From Oligella urethralis DSM 7531 (lineage in GTDB: Bacteria; Pseudomonadota; Gammaproteobacteria; Burkholderiales; Burkholderiaceae_B), in contig NZ_AQVB01000002.1 in the NCBI RefSeq assembly GCF_000372065.1, forward strand, positions 142,574-206,573: 64,000 bases of DNA, written 5' to 3'. Of the stretch, positions 37,285 through 49,084 are shown piece after piece. The number at the start of each line of letters is the position of its first letter. Position 1 is the stretch's first letter. The notes beneath the pieces are model-generated. The model was not told the origin of the DNA. It worked only from the letters and a program-made list of their open reading frames with translations, and searched no databases. Both the position numbers and the translations under genes were made by a program.

Positions 37285-38499
37285 TTACAAACTCTTGATA
37301 AAGCTGCCTAATTTGCTAATACCGTCTCTGATTTTATCCTCTGAAACGGTTACAAAGCTTAAACGCAGATTATTTTTAGGGGCTTTATCATGATCAATAT
37401 AAAATGGCATCCCCGGCACATAGGCGACTTTACACTGCTCAACCACTTGCGGCAAAATGGCTGTGGTATCAATCTGTTCAGGCAGGCTGACCCAGATAAA
37501 CATCCCGCCGGTGGGCTTAGTCCATGTACAGTTTTCAGGGAAGTGCTCGCTTAGCGCGTCTAACATATAACCACATTGTTTGCGATACAGTTCACGCACG
37601 GTCGGTAGATGCTGATACAAAAAACCATCCTTAACCGCTTCGTAAATTGCCATTTGTGAGACCGTCTGCGTGTGTAAATCGGTAGCCTGCTTTAACTGTA
37701 CCAGTTTATTAATAACGTCAACAGGGGCAACCACAAAGCCAATACGCAAGCCGGGTGCGAGCACTTTGGAAAAGGATCCCATGCGGATCACGGTCGCACC
37801 CGCCTGACGCCCTAAGTCGAGTAGCGAGGGTTGATGCTCACCTTCAAAGCGCAACTCACCGTAGGGATCGTCCTCAATAATTGGTAAGCCGTATTTAGCA
37901 CATGTTTCAACCAATGCCTGACGACGCTCCAAGGTCATGGTGATACCGGTTGGATTTTGGAAGTTGGGCAGCACATAAATAAAGCGTGCATCAGCAGCTT
38001 TTTCAGGGGTAATATCCTCTGCGATAATGCCGTACTCATCGGTGGCGACTGTGTCATAGCGCGGGTTTTGTACGGAAAAGGACTGTAAAGCGCCTAAATA
38101 AGAGGGTGATTCAACTAAAATTTTAGCATCATCATCAATAAATAATTTGCCGATTAAATCCAAGGCTTGCTGCGAGCCAGAAACAATTAATACCTCCTCA
38201 GTCGCTACCTTGACACCACGTTTAGCAAAGTCTTGAGCAATCCACTCACGTAATGGACGATAGCCCTCGGTCGGTCCGTACTGTAAAGCGGACTCGGGAT
38301 TATCGGTGAGAACCTTAGTAAAGGCATCAAGTAGTTCTTTTTTTGGAAAGCCTTTAGGCGAGGGTAAACCGCCGGCAAAGGAAATCACATCTGGACGCTC
38401 TGTGACCTTTAAAATCTCGCGAATAACAGAGCCGGTCAGATTTTTAGCGCGTTGTGAGAACTTATCCTCTACCTTAAAAATTGAAGTTGTTGTTGTCAT
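37285..38499 (-). CDS. PLP-dependent aminotransferase, class I/II
   Basis: The 404-residue protein is a fold-type I aminotransferase of the 2-aminoadipate/aromatic (LysN/AraT) type. The N-terminal segment VISFAGGLPSPKGFPKKEL (about residues 40-58) is typical of this subgroup. The PLP lysine is in RMGSFSKVLAPGLRIGF (about residue 238). NFQNPTGITM and DDPYGELRFEG are the cofactor-ring contacts. It transfers amino groups between an amino acid and 2-oxoglutarate; the natural substrate is not shown. It lies between acnB and acnA but has its own upstream gap. Confidence 0.88.
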   Translation of the reverse strand: MTTTTSIFKVEDKFSQRAKNLTGSVIREILKVTERPDVISFAGGLPSPKGFPKKELLDAFTKVLTDNPESALQYGPTEGYRPLREWIAQDFAKRGVKVATEEVLIVSGSQQALDLIGKLFIDDDAKILVESPSYLGALQSFSVQNPRYDTVATDEYGIIAEDITPEKAADARFIYVLPNFQNPTGITMTLERRQALVETCAKYGLPIIEDDPYGELRFEGEHQPSLLDLGRQAGATVIRMGSFSKVLAPGLRIGFVVAPVDVINKLVQLKQATDLHTQTVSQMAIYEAVKDGFLYQHLPTVRELYRKQCGYMLDALSEHFPENCTWTKPTGGMFIWVSLPEQIDTTAILPQVVEQCKVAYVPGMPFYIDHDKAPKNNLRLSFVTVSEDKIRDGISKLGSFIKSL

Positions 38500-38670
38500 T
38501 GAATTACTCGTCTCGTAAAAATTAGTTATTTAAAATAATCGATAATTAATGATACCGCTTTTAGCGTCAGTCTGCTGTTAATTAAATGCGCTTATGGTGA
38601 TGATGATTTTAACGATGGACTGATTGCAGCCAGTCTATCCATCCTGGGATTGGGGGGTGTGTAAGCGCAT

Positions 38671-38707
38671 TAAAAAAAGGGGTTTAGTACGTGCGACCAA
38701 ACCCCTT
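38671..38707 (-). terminator. Rho-independent terminator of acnB
   Basis: On the minus strand AAGGGGTTT pairs with AAACCCCTT (38699-38707 with 38677-38685) and a run of seven T follows. It lies 28 bases after the acnB stop. Confidence 0.92.
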
Positions 38708-38734
38708 AATGCTAATTAACTAATTGCAGGTTAA

Positions 38735-41326
38735 TTAGAGCTCTACGCTATCGGCAACCTCTTGGAAATCTTGGATTTCGTTAAAGTTCATGTAGCGGTA
38801 GATCTTATCGCTATTTTCATCGATGATACCGATATTTTCTAGGTACTCTTCGCGCGTTGGGATCTTACCTAGGCGTGAGCAGATTGCTGCAAGCTCCGCT
38901 GAGCCGAGGTAGACGTTGGTGTTTTTACCAAGACGGTTAGGGAAGTTACGCGTACTGGTCGACATAACAGTTGCACCTTCTCGCACCTGCGCTTGGTTAC
39001 CCATACATAGTGAGCAACCTGGCATCTCGATGCGTGCACCCGCCACACCGAAGGTGCCGTAGTGACCCTCTTCAGTTAACTGCTTCTGATCCATCTTGGT
39101 TGGCGGCGCAACCCATAAGCGAACAGGAATGTCACGCTTATTCTCAAGTAGTTTAGAAGCGGCACGGAAGTGGCCGATATTTGTCATGCAGCTACCGATA
39201 AAGACTTCATCGATTTTCTCACCCGCCACATCGGATAAGGTTTTAACATCATCAGGGTCGTTAGGGCAGGCCACTAGCGGCTCGTGAATTTCAGCGAGGT
39301 CAATCTCAATCACGGCAGCGTACTCAGCATCCGCATCTGGCTCTAGCAATTGAGGATTCTGTAACCACTCCTCCATCGCACGAATACGGCGAGCTAATGA
39401 GCGCTCATCCTCGTAACCATTAGCGATCATCCACTTCAATAAGGTGATGTTAGATTTCAAGTACTCAATGATAGGCTCTTTATTTAAACGTACTGTACAA
39501 CCTGCGGCAGAACGCTCAGCGGAGGCATCACTTAATTCGAAGGCCTGCTCAACCTTAAGATCAGGTAGACCCTCAATCTCTAAAATACGGCCAGAGAAGA
39601 TGTTTTTCTTACCCTGTTTAGCCACCGTAAGTAAACCCTCTTTGATGGCGTAGTATGGGATGGCATTCACTAGGTCGCGTAGGGTCACGCCGGGCTGCAT
39701 TTTACCCTTGAAGCGCACGAGTACCGACTCAGGCATATCTAAAGGCATCACACCGGTTGCGGCCGCAAAAGCCACTAAGCCTGAACCCGCAGGGAAACTG
39801 ATGCCGATTGGGAAACGTGTGTGTGAGTCACCGCCCGTACCTACTGTATCAGGCAATAACATGCGGTTTAACCAAGAGTGGATCACACCATCACCTGGAC
39901 GTAAGGAAATACCGCCACGGGTACTGATGAAATCAGGTAGTTCGTGGTGAGTTTTAACGTCGACTGGCTTAGGATAAGCCGCAGTATGACAGAATGACTG
40001 CATCACTAAATCGGCAGAGAAACCTAAACATGCTAAGTCTTTAAGCTCATCACGTGTCATTGGACCGGTGGTGTCTTGGCTACCAACAGAGGTCATGCGT
40101 GGTTCACAGTAGGTGCCAGGACGAATACCTTGACCCTCAGGCAAGCCGCAGGCGCGACCAACCATCTTTTGCGCTAAGGTAAAGCCCTTGCCAGTATCAG
40201 CCGGTTGTTCAGGTAAGCGGAACACAGTCGAAGGCGCTAAGCCTAAAGCCTCACGTGCTTTTGCAGTAAGACCACGACCAATAATTAAAGGAATACGACC
40301 GCCGGCCTGTACCTCGTCAAATAAGACATCGGATTTAACCTTAAACTCAGCGATTACTTCGCCGTTCTTAAGTGCTTTACCCTCGTATGGGCGCAATTCG
40401 ATCTCATCACCCATTTCCATCTTAGAAACGTCTAATTCGATAGGTAGGGCACCGGCATCCTCCATGGTGTTATAGAAAATAGGAGCGATTTTACCGCCAA
40501 GACAGACGCCGCCGAAGCGTTTGTTAGGTACAAAAGGAATATCCTCACCAGTAAACCATAGGACGGAGTTGGTCGCTGATTTACGAGATGAACCGGTACC
40601 AACGACGTCACCTACATAAGCAACGAGATTGCCTTTTTCCTTGAGGTTCTCAATAAAATGCACTGGACCACGCTTACCGTCTTCTTCAGGCTCGAAAGAA
40701 GCATCAGGGCGCTTGTTTTTCAGCATTGCCAAGGCGTGTAGTGGAATATCTGGACGGGTCGTTGCATCAGGAGCAGGGGATAAATCGTCTGTGTTGGTCT
40801 CACCGGGTACCTTAAAGACGGTGATTTTTAAGCTTTCAGGTACGGCAGGACGACTGGTAAACCACTCAGCATCAGCCCAGCTTTGTAATACCTCTTTGGC
40901 AAATTGATTGCCAGCTTCGGCCTTTTCACGTACATCGTGGAAAGCATCGAACATTAATAAGGTGTTTTTAAGTGCATTGGCAGCGATTGGTGCTAATTGC
41001 TCATTATCCAATAGCTTAACTAACGGCGCGATATTGAAACCACCTAACATCGTACCTAAAAGCTCGGTGGCTTTTTCAGGGCTAATTAAAGGGGTTTTTT
41101 CTTCGCCAAAAGCAAGGGCTGCTAGGTAAGAAGCCTTGACTTTGGCGGCGTCATCAACACCCGCTGGTATACGGTGTGTCAGTAGATCAACTAAAAACTG
41201 CTCCTCACCGACCGGTGGGTTTTTAATTAACTCGATTAAATCGGCGGTTTGTTGGGCAGAAAGGGCTAAAGGAGGTATACCTAAAGCCGCACGCTCTTCA
41301 ACATGCTTACGATATGCTTCTAACAT
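38735..41326 (-). CDS. acnB: Aconitate hydratase B
   Basis: The 863-residue enzyme has the AcnB order: an N-terminal HEAT-like domain (about 1-160), then the swivel domain, then the cluster domain. The cluster cysteines are in [15 protein letters not shown] (about 705) and [12 protein letters not shown] (about 765). It serves the TCA cycle and, in bacteria lacking prpD, can also act on 2-methylaconitate or 2-methylisocitrate; no prpD or acnD is in this window. The 20-nt operator-like sequence at 41390-41409, identical to one beside gntR, predicts joint control with mdh-prpB-prpC. Confidence 0.97.
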   Translation of the reverse strand: MLEAYRKHVEERAALGIPPLALSAQQTADLIELIKNPPVGEEQFLVDLLTHRIPAGVDDAAKVKASYLAALAFGEEKTPLISPEKATELLGTMLGGFNIAPLVKLLDNEQLAPIAANALKNTLLMFDAFHDVREKAEAGNQFAKEVLQSWADAEWFTSRPAVPESLKITVFKVPGETNTDDLSPAPDATTRPDIPLHALAMLKNKRPDASFEPEEDGKRGPVHFIENLKEKGNLVAYVGDVVGTGSSRKSATNSVLWFTGEDIPFVPNKRFGGVCLGGKIAPIFYNTMEDAGALPIELDVSKMEMGDEIELRPYEGKALKNGEVIAEFKVKSDVLFDEVQAGGRIPLIIGRGLTAKAREALGLAPSTVFRLPEQPADTGKGFTLAQKMVGRACGLPEGQGIRPGTYCEPRMTSVGSQDTTGPMTRDELKDLACLGFSADLVMQSFCHTAAYPKPVDVKTHHELPDFISTRGGISLRPGDGVIHSWLNRMLLPDTVGTGGDSHTRFPIGISFPAGSGLVAFAAATGVMPLDMPESVLVRFKGKMQPGVTLRDLVNAIPYYAIKEGLLTVAKQGKKNIFSGRILEIEGLPDLKVEQAFELSDASAERSAAGCTVRLNKEPIIEYLKSNITLLKWMIANGYEDERSLARRIRAMEEWLQNPQLLEPDADAEYAAVIEIDLAEIHEPLVACPNDPDDVKTLSDVAGEKIDEVFIGSCMTNIGHFRAASKLLENKRDIPVRLWVAPPTKMDQKQLTEEGHYGTFGVAGARIEMPGCSLCMGNQAQVREGATVMSTSTRNFPNRLGKNTNVYLGSAELAAICSRLGKIPTREEYLENIGIIDENSDKIYRYMNFNEIQDFQEVADSVEL

Positions 41327-41389
41327 TTGATTACACCTTTTTAGTTTAGAATGTTGATTTTACTTGATTATTTACTGAGTATATCACAA

Positions 41390-41410
41390 GTCTTATGTCT
41401 TATATAAGAC
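41390..41410. promoter_or_regulatory. Probable GntR operator upstream of acnB
   Basis: GTCTTATGTCTTATATAAGA (41390-41409) contains the perfect palindrome GTCTTATATAAGAC (41397-41410), 71-84 bp before the acnB start. The same 20 nt occur at 47278-47297 between mdh and the GntR-type regulator. Two identical 20-mers of this kind are unlikely by chance. Confidence 0.8.
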
Positions 41411-41512
41411 CTAGGTACTTATCTTTATTTTTAGTGACTTTATGCTCACACTATACACTATATGATGTGAGTGATTTGATCACGATTCAGCTGACAGACT
41501 TAAAGGTTCAAT

Positions 41513-42460
41513 ATGTTTAAAAATATCGTATTCGCTGGGGCTAAAGCCGTGTTCTTCTGCTTAGCCGCTTTGACCATCAGTACCACGGCATCTGCTTCAG
41601 CCAAGGTTGAGCAGGAGTTGCGCGACTATTTAAGCTCGATGGGTTTACAAGACAGTTTTAGCTGGCAGCGTATTCAGGGTGAGTCGTTGGCTGATGCCAC
41701 CATTTATGGTGTGGTCTTTAGTCGTGGCAAGGGCGCTCAAAAGAAGACGTATTTGATTAAAGAAATGGATTTTGATGACTATCAGGTGTCAGCTAATCGT
41801 GTCGCCGTTGATGTGACTTATAAGGGTGTCACCGACGAGGATGGGGTGCATTTGTTGTTATCGCAAAAGTTAAACGCAACTAAGGGCTTGCAGCGCTATG
41901 GCTATCAACAGCTAGACGATATTCAGCTGCGGCTCAGCTATGATATGGAAAAAATAAATGGTAGTTTGACTGGTAATTTGGTACTCAGGCAAAAGGCGGT
42001 ACTGGATAGTCAGTTCGATTTTAAAACAGAGGGGATTGGCCCTTTGCTAGAGCAACTACTTGCCTTAGATGTCGCAACCATCGATCCGGAGTTGATTTTA
42101 TTGAGCACCATGACCACCAAGTTGCATTATCTCCGCCTCGATCTTAAGGACGATGGTTTGAATCAGCGCATGTTAGCCCATGATTCTTCACATCGTGGGG
42201 AGGTGGAAAAGCACTATCAAGCCTGTGTTGGAGCGTTGGATGAGTTTGCTATTCAGCAGTTGGGTGCAGCCTGCCAAGCGCTACGTGATTATTTTCTAGC
42301 GCAGAAAAATCAACTACATATTTCAATGACGCCTGCTAAACCTTTTGTGATAGCAGAGTATCTGCCGATGTATATGTTAATGAGTCGAGCTGGACCAAAG
42401 GCAGTGAGCGGTTTAATTAAAAAGGTGGTGAGTGATTTAAATCTACGTATTAGTAACTAG
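41513..42460 (+). CDS. Hypothetical exported protein, 315 residues
   Basis: The product has a long signal peptide (hydrophobic core KAVFFCLAALTISTTASASA, cleavage near residue 30) and should be periplasmic. The mature protein is rich in beta-strand patterns and has two cysteines (YQACVGAL and GAACQALRD) likely to be disulfide-bonded. I recognise no domain. It diverges from acnB and is followed after 104 bases by argG. Codon use resembles the core genes, so it seems a resident gene rather than an acquired one. Confidence 0.75.
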   Translation: MFKNIVFAGAKAVFFCLAALTISTTASASAKVEQELRDYLSSMGLQDSFSWQRIQGESLADATIYGVVFSRGKGAQKKTYLIKEMDFDDYQVSANRVAVDVTYKGVTDEDGVHLLLSQKLNATKGLQRYGYQQLDDIQLRLSYDMEKINGSLTGNLVLRQKAVLDSQFDFKTEGIGPLLEQLLALDVATIDPELILLSTMTTKLHYLRLDLKDDGLNQRMLAHDSSHRGEVEKHYQACVGALDEFAIQQLGAACQALRDYFLAQKNQLHISMTPAKPFVIAEYLPMYMLMSRAGPKAVSGLIKKVVSDLNLRISN

Positions 42461-42477
42461 CAAATAATACGACTTAG

Positions 42478-43920
<1,443 letters not shown>

Positions 43921-43945
43921 GTCTGCCATGCGTAGTTGATATAGC

Positions 43946-43972
43946 AAAGGCGCCTCCGAGTGGGGCGCCTTT
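43946..43972. terminator. Terminator between argG and prpC
   Basis: AAAGGCGCC (43946-43954) and GGCGCCTTT (43964-43972) form a 9-bp stem. T-rich DNA follows on the plus strand. It probably serves argG and possibly the convergent prpC. Confidence 0.88.
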
Positions 43973-44009
43973 ATTGCTCTATGAGCTAATCGCTCTAATT
44001 ATTCGCTAA

Positions 44010-45170
44010 TTAGCGATCCTCAAGCTTGACGAAGCTTTGATTTTCCGGGCCAACGTAGTTTGCAGTAGGACGGATAATCTTGTTATCAACCCGTTGCTCA
44101 AGAATGTGCGCAGCCCAACCTGCGGTACGTGCAATCACGAAGAGCGGTGTAAACATCGCTGTAGGCACGCCCATCATGTGATATGACACAGCTGAGAACC
44201 AGTCTAAGTTAGGGAACATTTTCTTGGCATCCCACATCACGGTTTCAAGGCGCTCAGCGATTTCATACATCTTGGTATTGTTAGCGCTTTCAGAAAGCTC
44301 TTTAGCAACCGCTTTGATGACTTGGTTACGAGGGTCTGAAACAGTGTAAACAGGGTGACCAAAACCGATGATCACTTCCTTGTTTTCTAGACGTTTACGG
44401 ATGTCGGCTTCAGCATCATCTGGATTGTCGTAGCGTTTTTGCACTTCAAAGGCCACTTCGTTTGCACCGCCGTGCTTAGGACCACGTAAGGCACCGATAG
44501 CGCCAGAAATACAAGAGTACATATCTGAACCCGTACCCGCAATCACGCGGCTGGTAAAGGTTGATGCGTTAAACTCGTGCTCGGCGTAGAGGTTTAAGGA
44601 AATATGCATAGCGCGAACCCACTCTTCGGGTGGGGTTTCACCGTGCAACAACTCTAAGAAGTGACCGGCAATGCTGTCTTCATCAGACTCGACATCAATA
44701 ACCACGCCGTTATTGCTGAAGTGGTACCAGTAAAGTAGGGCAGAGCCTAAGCAAGCAATCAAACGATCGGCAATATCACGTGCGTCAGCGGCATTGTGAT
44801 CGTCTTTTTCAGGTAAGGCGCAGCCTAACACAGAAACCGCAGTGCGCATCACATCCATCGGGTGGCTGGCTGCTGGTAAGCTTTCTAACACCTCTTTGAC
44901 AGCTAAAGGTAAACCGCGCAGTCTTTTTAGCTTTGCTTTATAAGCGGCAAGCTCAGCAACATTAGGCAATTTGCCGTGAATCAATAAGTGAGCAACCTCT
45001 TCAAATTCACACGCACCAGCCATGTCTAAAATATCATAGCCACGGTAATGTAAGTCATTACCAGAAAGGCCTACGGTACAAAGTGCGGTATTGCCCGCTG
45101 CAACACCCGAAAGGGCAACTGACTTTTTGCCCTTAGGTTTGTTGTCTGTGCTTTGATCTGTTTGACTCAT
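44010..45170 (-). CDS. prpC: 2-methylcitrate synthase
   Basis: The 386-residue protein is a citrate synthase-family enzyme. It begins with the PrpC-like [16 protein letters not shown] and has [20 protein letters not shown] (His and Thr pocket, about residue 195), GPKHGGANE (about 230) and [14 protein letters not shown] (about 275). GHPVYT with Pro instead of Arg after His separates PrpC from the hexameric GltA in this window. It condenses propionyl-CoA with oxaloacetate. It is last in mdh-prpB-prpC, 26 bases after prpB. No prpD is nearby. Confidence 0.93.
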   Translation of the reverse strand: MSQTDQSTDNKPKGKKSVALSGVAAGNTALCTVGLSGNDLHYRGYDILDMAGACEFEEVAHLLIHGKLPNVAELAAYKAKLKRLRGLPLAVKEVLESLPAASHPMDVMRTAVSVLGCALPEKDDHNAADARDIADRLIACLGSALLYWYHFSNNGVVIDVESDEDSIAGHFLELLHGETPPEEWVRAMHISLNLYAEHEFNASTFTSRVIAGTGSDMYSCISGAIGALRGPKHGGANEVAFEVQKRYDNPDDAEADIRKRLENKEVIIGFGHPVYTVSDPRNQVIKAVAKELSESANNTKMYEIAERLETVMWDAKKMFPNLDWFSAVSYHMMGVPTAMFTPLFVIARTAGWAAHILEQRVDNKIIRPTANYVGPENQSFVKLEDR

Positions 45171-45196
45171 GAAGTCCTCCTATGATTTTTAAAAAA

Positions 45197-46078
45197 TTAT
45201 TTTTTTGCGTAAAGATTATCTAAATATTCTTCAAAGGCAAAGTAACCAATGCTCTCGTAAAGCTCCATCCGAGTTTGCATCATATCAACCACGTTTTTCT
45301 GATGGCCGTCTTTACGAATGGCTTCATATACTGTTTGAGCCGCTTTATTCATGGCGCGGAAAGCAGATAGCGGATAGAGAACCATGCCTACGTCTACGCT
45401 TGCTAACTCCTCTACGGTAAATAATGGGGTTGCGCCGAACTCAGTGATATTTGCTAACACCGGTACTTGTAAATTGTCGGTGAAGAATTTGTAGGTTTCT
45501 AAATCATGCGCAGCTTCAACGAAAATCGCATCGGCACCAGCCTCAGCACATTTTTGAGCACGTTCAAGCGCAGCTTCCACGCCAAAACTTTGAATGGCAT
45601 CGGTGCGCGCAATGATATAGAAGTCAGGATCGGTTTTAGCGTCAACCGCAGCTTTAACGCGGTCGATCATCTCCTCCGTAGAAACGATTTCCTTATTAGG
45701 GCGGTGACCACAACGCTTTGCACCGGCTTGGTCCTCAATATGACAAGCTGCGGCACCGAATTTAATTAAGCTTTTAATGGTGCGGGCAATATTAAAAGCG
45801 GATGGGCCGAAACCGGTATCAATATCAACCAGTAAGGGGGTATCGCACACATCGGTAATACGACGAATATCCGTTAAAACATCGTCTAAGGTGTTAATAC
45901 CTAAATCAGGTAAACCTAAAGAACCAGCCGCAACACCGCCACCGGATAAGTAGATTGCCTTAAAACCAGCGCGCTTAGCTAAGAGGGCGTGATTAGCGTT
46001 AATGGCACCGATAATTTGTAATGGCTTTTCTTCAGCTAAGGCTTGACGAAAAGCTGCACCTGCAGATTTTTGACTCAT
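45197..46078 (-). CDS. prpB: 2-methylisocitrate lyase
   Basis: The preferred start is ATG 46078 ([20 protein letters not shown]), preceded by AAAGGAT; an in-frame upstream codon at 46108 has no ribosome site. The 293-residue enzyme splits 2-methylisocitrate into succinate and pyruvate. The isocitrate lyase/PEP mutase signature is [12 protein letters not shown] with the catalytic cysteine (about residue 123). [17 protein letters not shown] holds metal-binding aspartates. It shares an operon with prpC and mdh, linking propionate breakdown to the TCA cycle. Confidence 0.95.
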   Translation of the reverse strand: MSQKSAGAAFRQALAEEKPLQIIGAINANHALLAKRAGFKAIYLSGGGVAAGSLGLPDLGINTLDDVLTDIRRITDVCDTPLLVDIDTGFGPSAFNIARTIKSLIKFGAAACHIEDQAGAKRCGHRPNKEIVSTEEMIDRVKAAVDAKTDPDFYIIARTDAIQSFGVEAALERAQKCAEAGADAIFVEAAHDLETYKFFTDNLQVPVLANITEFGATPLFTVEELASVDVGMVLYPLSAFRAMNKAAQTVYEAIRKDGHQKNVVDMMQTRMELYESIGYFAFEEYLDNLYAKK

Positions 46079-46190
46079 ATCCTTTACTCTATCTAAAATA
46101 ATAGCCACCCGTGCTATTAAGAACGGATGGCTTTTAAAGGGACTAAGCAGAATAAGGCTGCTTAAATTGATTTAAAACAATCTACTGCGA

Positions 46191-47180
46191 TTATTTTAAT
46201 AGATCAGCCACACCATCACGTTCTTCGAGAAGCTCGTTAAGTGTCTTGTCCATGTAGGCACGTGAGGTCTCGTCAATTTCTAGACCCTCAACGCGCTTGT
46301 ACTCTCCGTTTTCACAGATGACTGGCACACCGTACATAATGCCCTCAGGGATACCATAAGAACCGTCAGATGGTACACCCATGGTTACCCACTGACCGTT
46401 AGAGCCTAAGACCCAGTCACGGATGTGATCAATGGCGGCGTTAGCGGCAGAAGCGGCTGAAGATAGGCCACGAGCCTCAATAATCGCCGCACCGCGCTTA
46501 CCAACCTTAGGAATAAACTCGTTTTTATTCCATTCTTCGTCGTTAATGAGATCCTTTAAGCTCTCACCATTAACTGTGGCAAAGCGGTAGTCAGGGTACA
46601 TGGTTGGAGAGTGGTTACCCCAAACAGCGAAATCACGGATATCTTTAACGGCTTTACCAGATTTTTGCGCTAGTTGAGTTAAGGCACGGTTATGGTCTAG
46701 ACGTAGCATCGCAGTGAAGTTTTTGGCTGGTAAATCAGGTGCAGACTTCATTGCAATATAGGCATTTGTGTTAGCAGGGTTACCCACGACTAATACCTTA
46801 ACATTACGATCGGCGACCTCGTTAAGTGCTTTACCTTGCTCAATAAAGATCTTGGCATTAATCTGTAATAAATCAGCACGCTCCATGCCTGGACCGCGCG
46901 GGCGAGAACCAACTAATAAGGCAATTTGTGCATCTTTAAAAGCCTCTTTAGGATCGCTGTGAGCAGTCATACCCTCTAATAACGGGAATGCGCAGTCATC
47001 TAGTTCCATCATCACGCCTTTGAGTGCGTTTTGAGCTTTTTCATCGGGAATTTCAAGCAATTGAAGGATAACCGGTTGGTCCTTACCTAACATTTCACCC
47101 GAGGCAATACGGAATAAAAGAGCATAGCCGATTTGGCCGGCGGCGCCTGTGACCGCAACACGTACAGCAGGTTTTGACAT
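46191..47180 (-). CDS. mdh: Malate dehydrogenase
   Basis: The 329-residue NAD-dependent enzyme interconverts malate and oxaloacetate. [19 protein letters not shown] (about residues 9-27) is the dinucleotide-binding motif. The loop [13 protein letters not shown] (about 95-107) carries substrate-binding arginines. [11 protein letters not shown] and [12 protein letters not shown] hold the catalytic Asp-His pair. It is the group typical of betaproteobacteria. It is first in mdh-prpB-prpC and diverges from gntR; the shared operator lies 98-117 bp before its start. Confidence 0.97.
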   Translation of the reverse strand: MSKPAVRVAVTGAAGQIGYALLFRIASGEMLGKDQPVILQLLEIPDEKAQNALKGVMMELDDCAFPLLEGMTAHSDPKEAFKDAQIALLVGSRPRGPGMERADLLQINAKIFIEQGKALNEVADRNVKVLVVGNPANTNAYIAMKSAPDLPAKNFTAMLRLDHNRALTQLAQKSGKAVKDIRDFAVWGNHSPTMYPDYRFATVNGESLKDLINDEEWNKNEFIPKVGKRGAAIIEARGLSSAASAANAAIDHIRDWVLGSNGQWVTMGVPSDGSYGIPEGIMYGVPVICENGEYKRVEGLEIDETSRAYMDKTLNELLEERDGVADLLK

Positions 47181-47277
47181 AGTAGTAACTCCAGCATTAC
47201 ATGTGAAAATGTAATGAAACGTTTAAAAATCTTGTTAAGCTTAGATCAATAATTAGCTTGAGTCAATGTAGACTTAT

Positions 47278-47298
47278 GTCTTATGTCTTATATAAGAT
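47278..47298. promoter_or_regulatory. Probable GntR operator between mdh and gntR
   Basis: The 20 nt GTCTTATGTCTTATATAAGA (47278-47297) are identical to 41390-41409 upstream of acnB. The palindromic core is GTCTTATATAAGAT. A further direct CTTATGTCTTATGTC run precedes it. Its place between divergent promoters suits control of mdh-prpB-prpC and autoregulation of gntR. Confidence 0.8.
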
Positions 47299-47359
47299 AG
47301 ATGAATGGACTTTCTTTGTCACTAATGCGATAATATGGCAACAAATCTTTCTTAAAGTT

Positions 47360-48205
47360 ATGAGTAAATTACAGTCTAATCTTACCAGTAAGCCCCCTTC
47401 GCGTAAGAGTTTGAGGGTCGCTGCTCCACGTGGTCCGCGGACCCTATCATCCCGCACCGCTAAGGCGGTCGCTACGGCTAGGCAACGTGCTGCTTTTTCT
47501 CCACTGTATAAGCAAATTAAGGAATTAATTTTAGAGAGCTTGAAAGCAGGGGAGTGGAAGCCTGGCGAGAGTATTCCGAGTGAGCTTGAATTGGCCTCAC
47601 TGTATCAAGTTAGCCAGGGCACGGTCCGTAAGGCCATTGACGAATTATCTGCTGAGAGTGTCTTAATCCGTCGCCAGGGCAAGGGGACGTTCGTTGCGAC
47701 GCATCATGAGGATGAGGTGCGTTATCGTTTTTTACGCTTAGCAAGTCGTCATGGTCAAGAGAAAAAAGAAAAGCCGGTGAGCGATTTTTTGGCCTGTGAT
47801 TTTCGTAAAGCAGATCAGCTTGAATTGGATTTGCTGGAACTGCCGCCCGGTAGTGAAGTGGTTGAAATTGACCGGGTGATGCGCTTTGATGATAAGCCGG
47901 TGGTGTTTGAGCAGATTATTTTGCCAGCGGATAGTTTTAGAGCGCTTAATCTAGCCACCTTACAAAAGCGCTTGCCCTTATATGGACTCTTTGAGTCAGA
48001 GTTTGGGGTGAGTATGATTCGTGCCGAAGAGCAACTTTATGCGGTTGCTGCCAATGACAAAGTCTCTGAGTTACTCCAGGTACCAGAAGGCTATCCACTG
48101 TTAGCGATTAATCGGATCGCTTATACTTATGGCGACAAACCGATAGAAATTCGTAAAGGAATGTATCTAACTAAGGATTACTTTTACAGAAATAGTTTAA
48201 ACTAG
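47360..48205 (+). CDS. GntR-family (HutC/UTRA) regulator, probable TCA-cycle regulator
   Basis: From ATG 47360 the product has 281 residues; a codon at 47258 would start upstream of the operator. After a basic, disordered N-terminus (about 1-45) comes the winged helix (SPLYKQIKELILESLKAGEW, then LASLYQVSQGTVRKAIDEL, about 50-115). The UTRA effector domain follows (about 130-275; DRVMRFDDKPVVFEQIILPA). It sits between mdh-prpB-prpC and sdhCDAB, and the shared 20-nt sequence suggests it also controls acnB. A TCA or methylcitrate intermediate is a reasonable effector, but that is inference. Confidence 0.9.
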   Translation: MSKLQSNLTSKPPSRKSLRVAAPRGPRTLSSRTAKAVATARQRAAFSPLYKQIKELILESLKAGEWKPGESIPSELELASLYQVSQGTVRKAIDELSAESVLIRRQGKGTFVATHHEDEVRYRFLRLASRHGQEKKEKPVSDFLACDFRKADQLELDLLELPPGSEVVEIDRVMRFDDKPVVFEQIILPADSFRALNLATLQKRLPLYGLFESEFGVSMIRAEEQLYAVAANDKVSELLQVPEGYPLLAINRIAYTYGDKPIEIRKGMYLTKDYFYRNSLN

Positions 48206-48281
48206 TAGGACAGATTTTTATTAACTAATACCATTTGTCATGGTTCAACGATTTTCTTTCTAAGATAGGGGTAAATTTACT

Positions 48282-48698
48282 ATGTCTGAAAATCAAAAAA
48301 AGCCTTATCGCGAATTCCGCAATGTCAGCGTAAGGAATATTACCGTTGACTTTAAGCAGCCGCTCGCTGCTAGGGTCTCGATTTTGCATCGTGTCAGCGG
48401 TGCGCTCTTGTTCTTGGCGTTGCCGATTGTGTTTGTGCCTTTATTTGCAGCAAGCGTGGCTTCACCAGGCTCTTTTGCTGAGTTGGGTAGCGGTTTTGGT
48501 GGCTTTTTATTAAAGCTGATTTTATTAGTGTTGTTATGGGGCTTTATGCACCACCTCTGTGCCGGCGTGCGCTTTTTAACCTTAGATTTTGGTCGTGGTT
48601 TAGAAAAAGCGGAAGCGCATAAGAGTGCTCGTCTTGTGGTGATAGTCAGCTTAGTATTGACCTGTATTTTTGCAATTAAAATGTTTGGAGTGCTCTAA
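48282..48698 (+). CDS. sdhC: Succinate dehydrogenase cytochrome b556 subunit
   Basis: The 138-residue membrane protein has three hydrophobic helices (about residues 38-60, 75-100, 115-135). The SdhC signature VSILHRVSGALLFLALP is near residue 28. GFMHHLCAGVRFLTLDFG (about 88-105) carries a heme-ligand histidine. It anchors the complex and helps form the quinone site. It opens sdhCDAB and its stop overlaps the sdhD start by one base. Confidence 0.95.
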   Translation: MSENQKKPYREFRNVSVRNITVDFKQPLAARVSILHRVSGALLFLALPIVFVPLFAASVASPGSFAELGSGFGGFLLKLILLVLLWGFMHHLCAGVRFLTLDFGRGLEKAEAHKSARLVVIVSLVLTCIFAIKMFGVL

Positions 48699-49081
48699 TG
48701 GAACGTTATGAACAATATGGACATACACGTCGTGCGGTAGGTGCTCGTTACGGCGTGATGGATTTTATTATCCAGCGTGTGACGGCGGTTATCTTAGCCG
48801 TGTATTCAATTCTGTTTTTATTAGTAGTTCTCTTTACCAAAGTTGATTATTACTCTTGGGTAAATCTATTTACCTTTACTTGGTTTGGCGGTTTTCCTGC
48901 CGGCAAGATCTCCACATCCTTAGCCTTTTTTGCTCTGATTTATCACGCCTGGGTTGGTGTGCGTGATATTTGGATGGACTATATTACCTGTGTCAAACTT
49001 AGATTAGCGCTACAGGTACTCACTGTGATGTGGTTAGTCTCTTCGATCGTTTATTTTGCTAGTGTTCTTTGGAGTCTATAA
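48698..49081 (+). CDS. sdhD: Succinate dehydrogenase membrane anchor subunit
   Basis: The 127-residue protein has three membrane helices. The conserved first part is GVMDFIIQRVTAVILAVYS (about residues 20-38). HAWVGVRDIWMDYI, near residue 88, includes the heme/quinone-side His and the Asp-Tyr pair. With SdhC it forms the membrane arm of complex II. It overlaps sdhC by one base and is followed by sdhA after three. Confidence 0.94.
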   Translation: MERYEQYGHTRRAVGARYGVMDFIIQRVTAVILAVYSILFLLVVLFTKVDYYSWVNLFTFTWFGGFPAGKISTSLAFFALIYHAWVGVRDIWMDYITCVKLRLALQVLTVMWLVSSIVYFASVLWSL

Positions 49082-49084
49082 GCC

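Noticed and set aside
39660-39950. 96-residue plus-strand open frame and several like it over acnB
   Set aside because: They are antisense to acnB, whose coding is certain; none has a ribosome site or recognisable domain.
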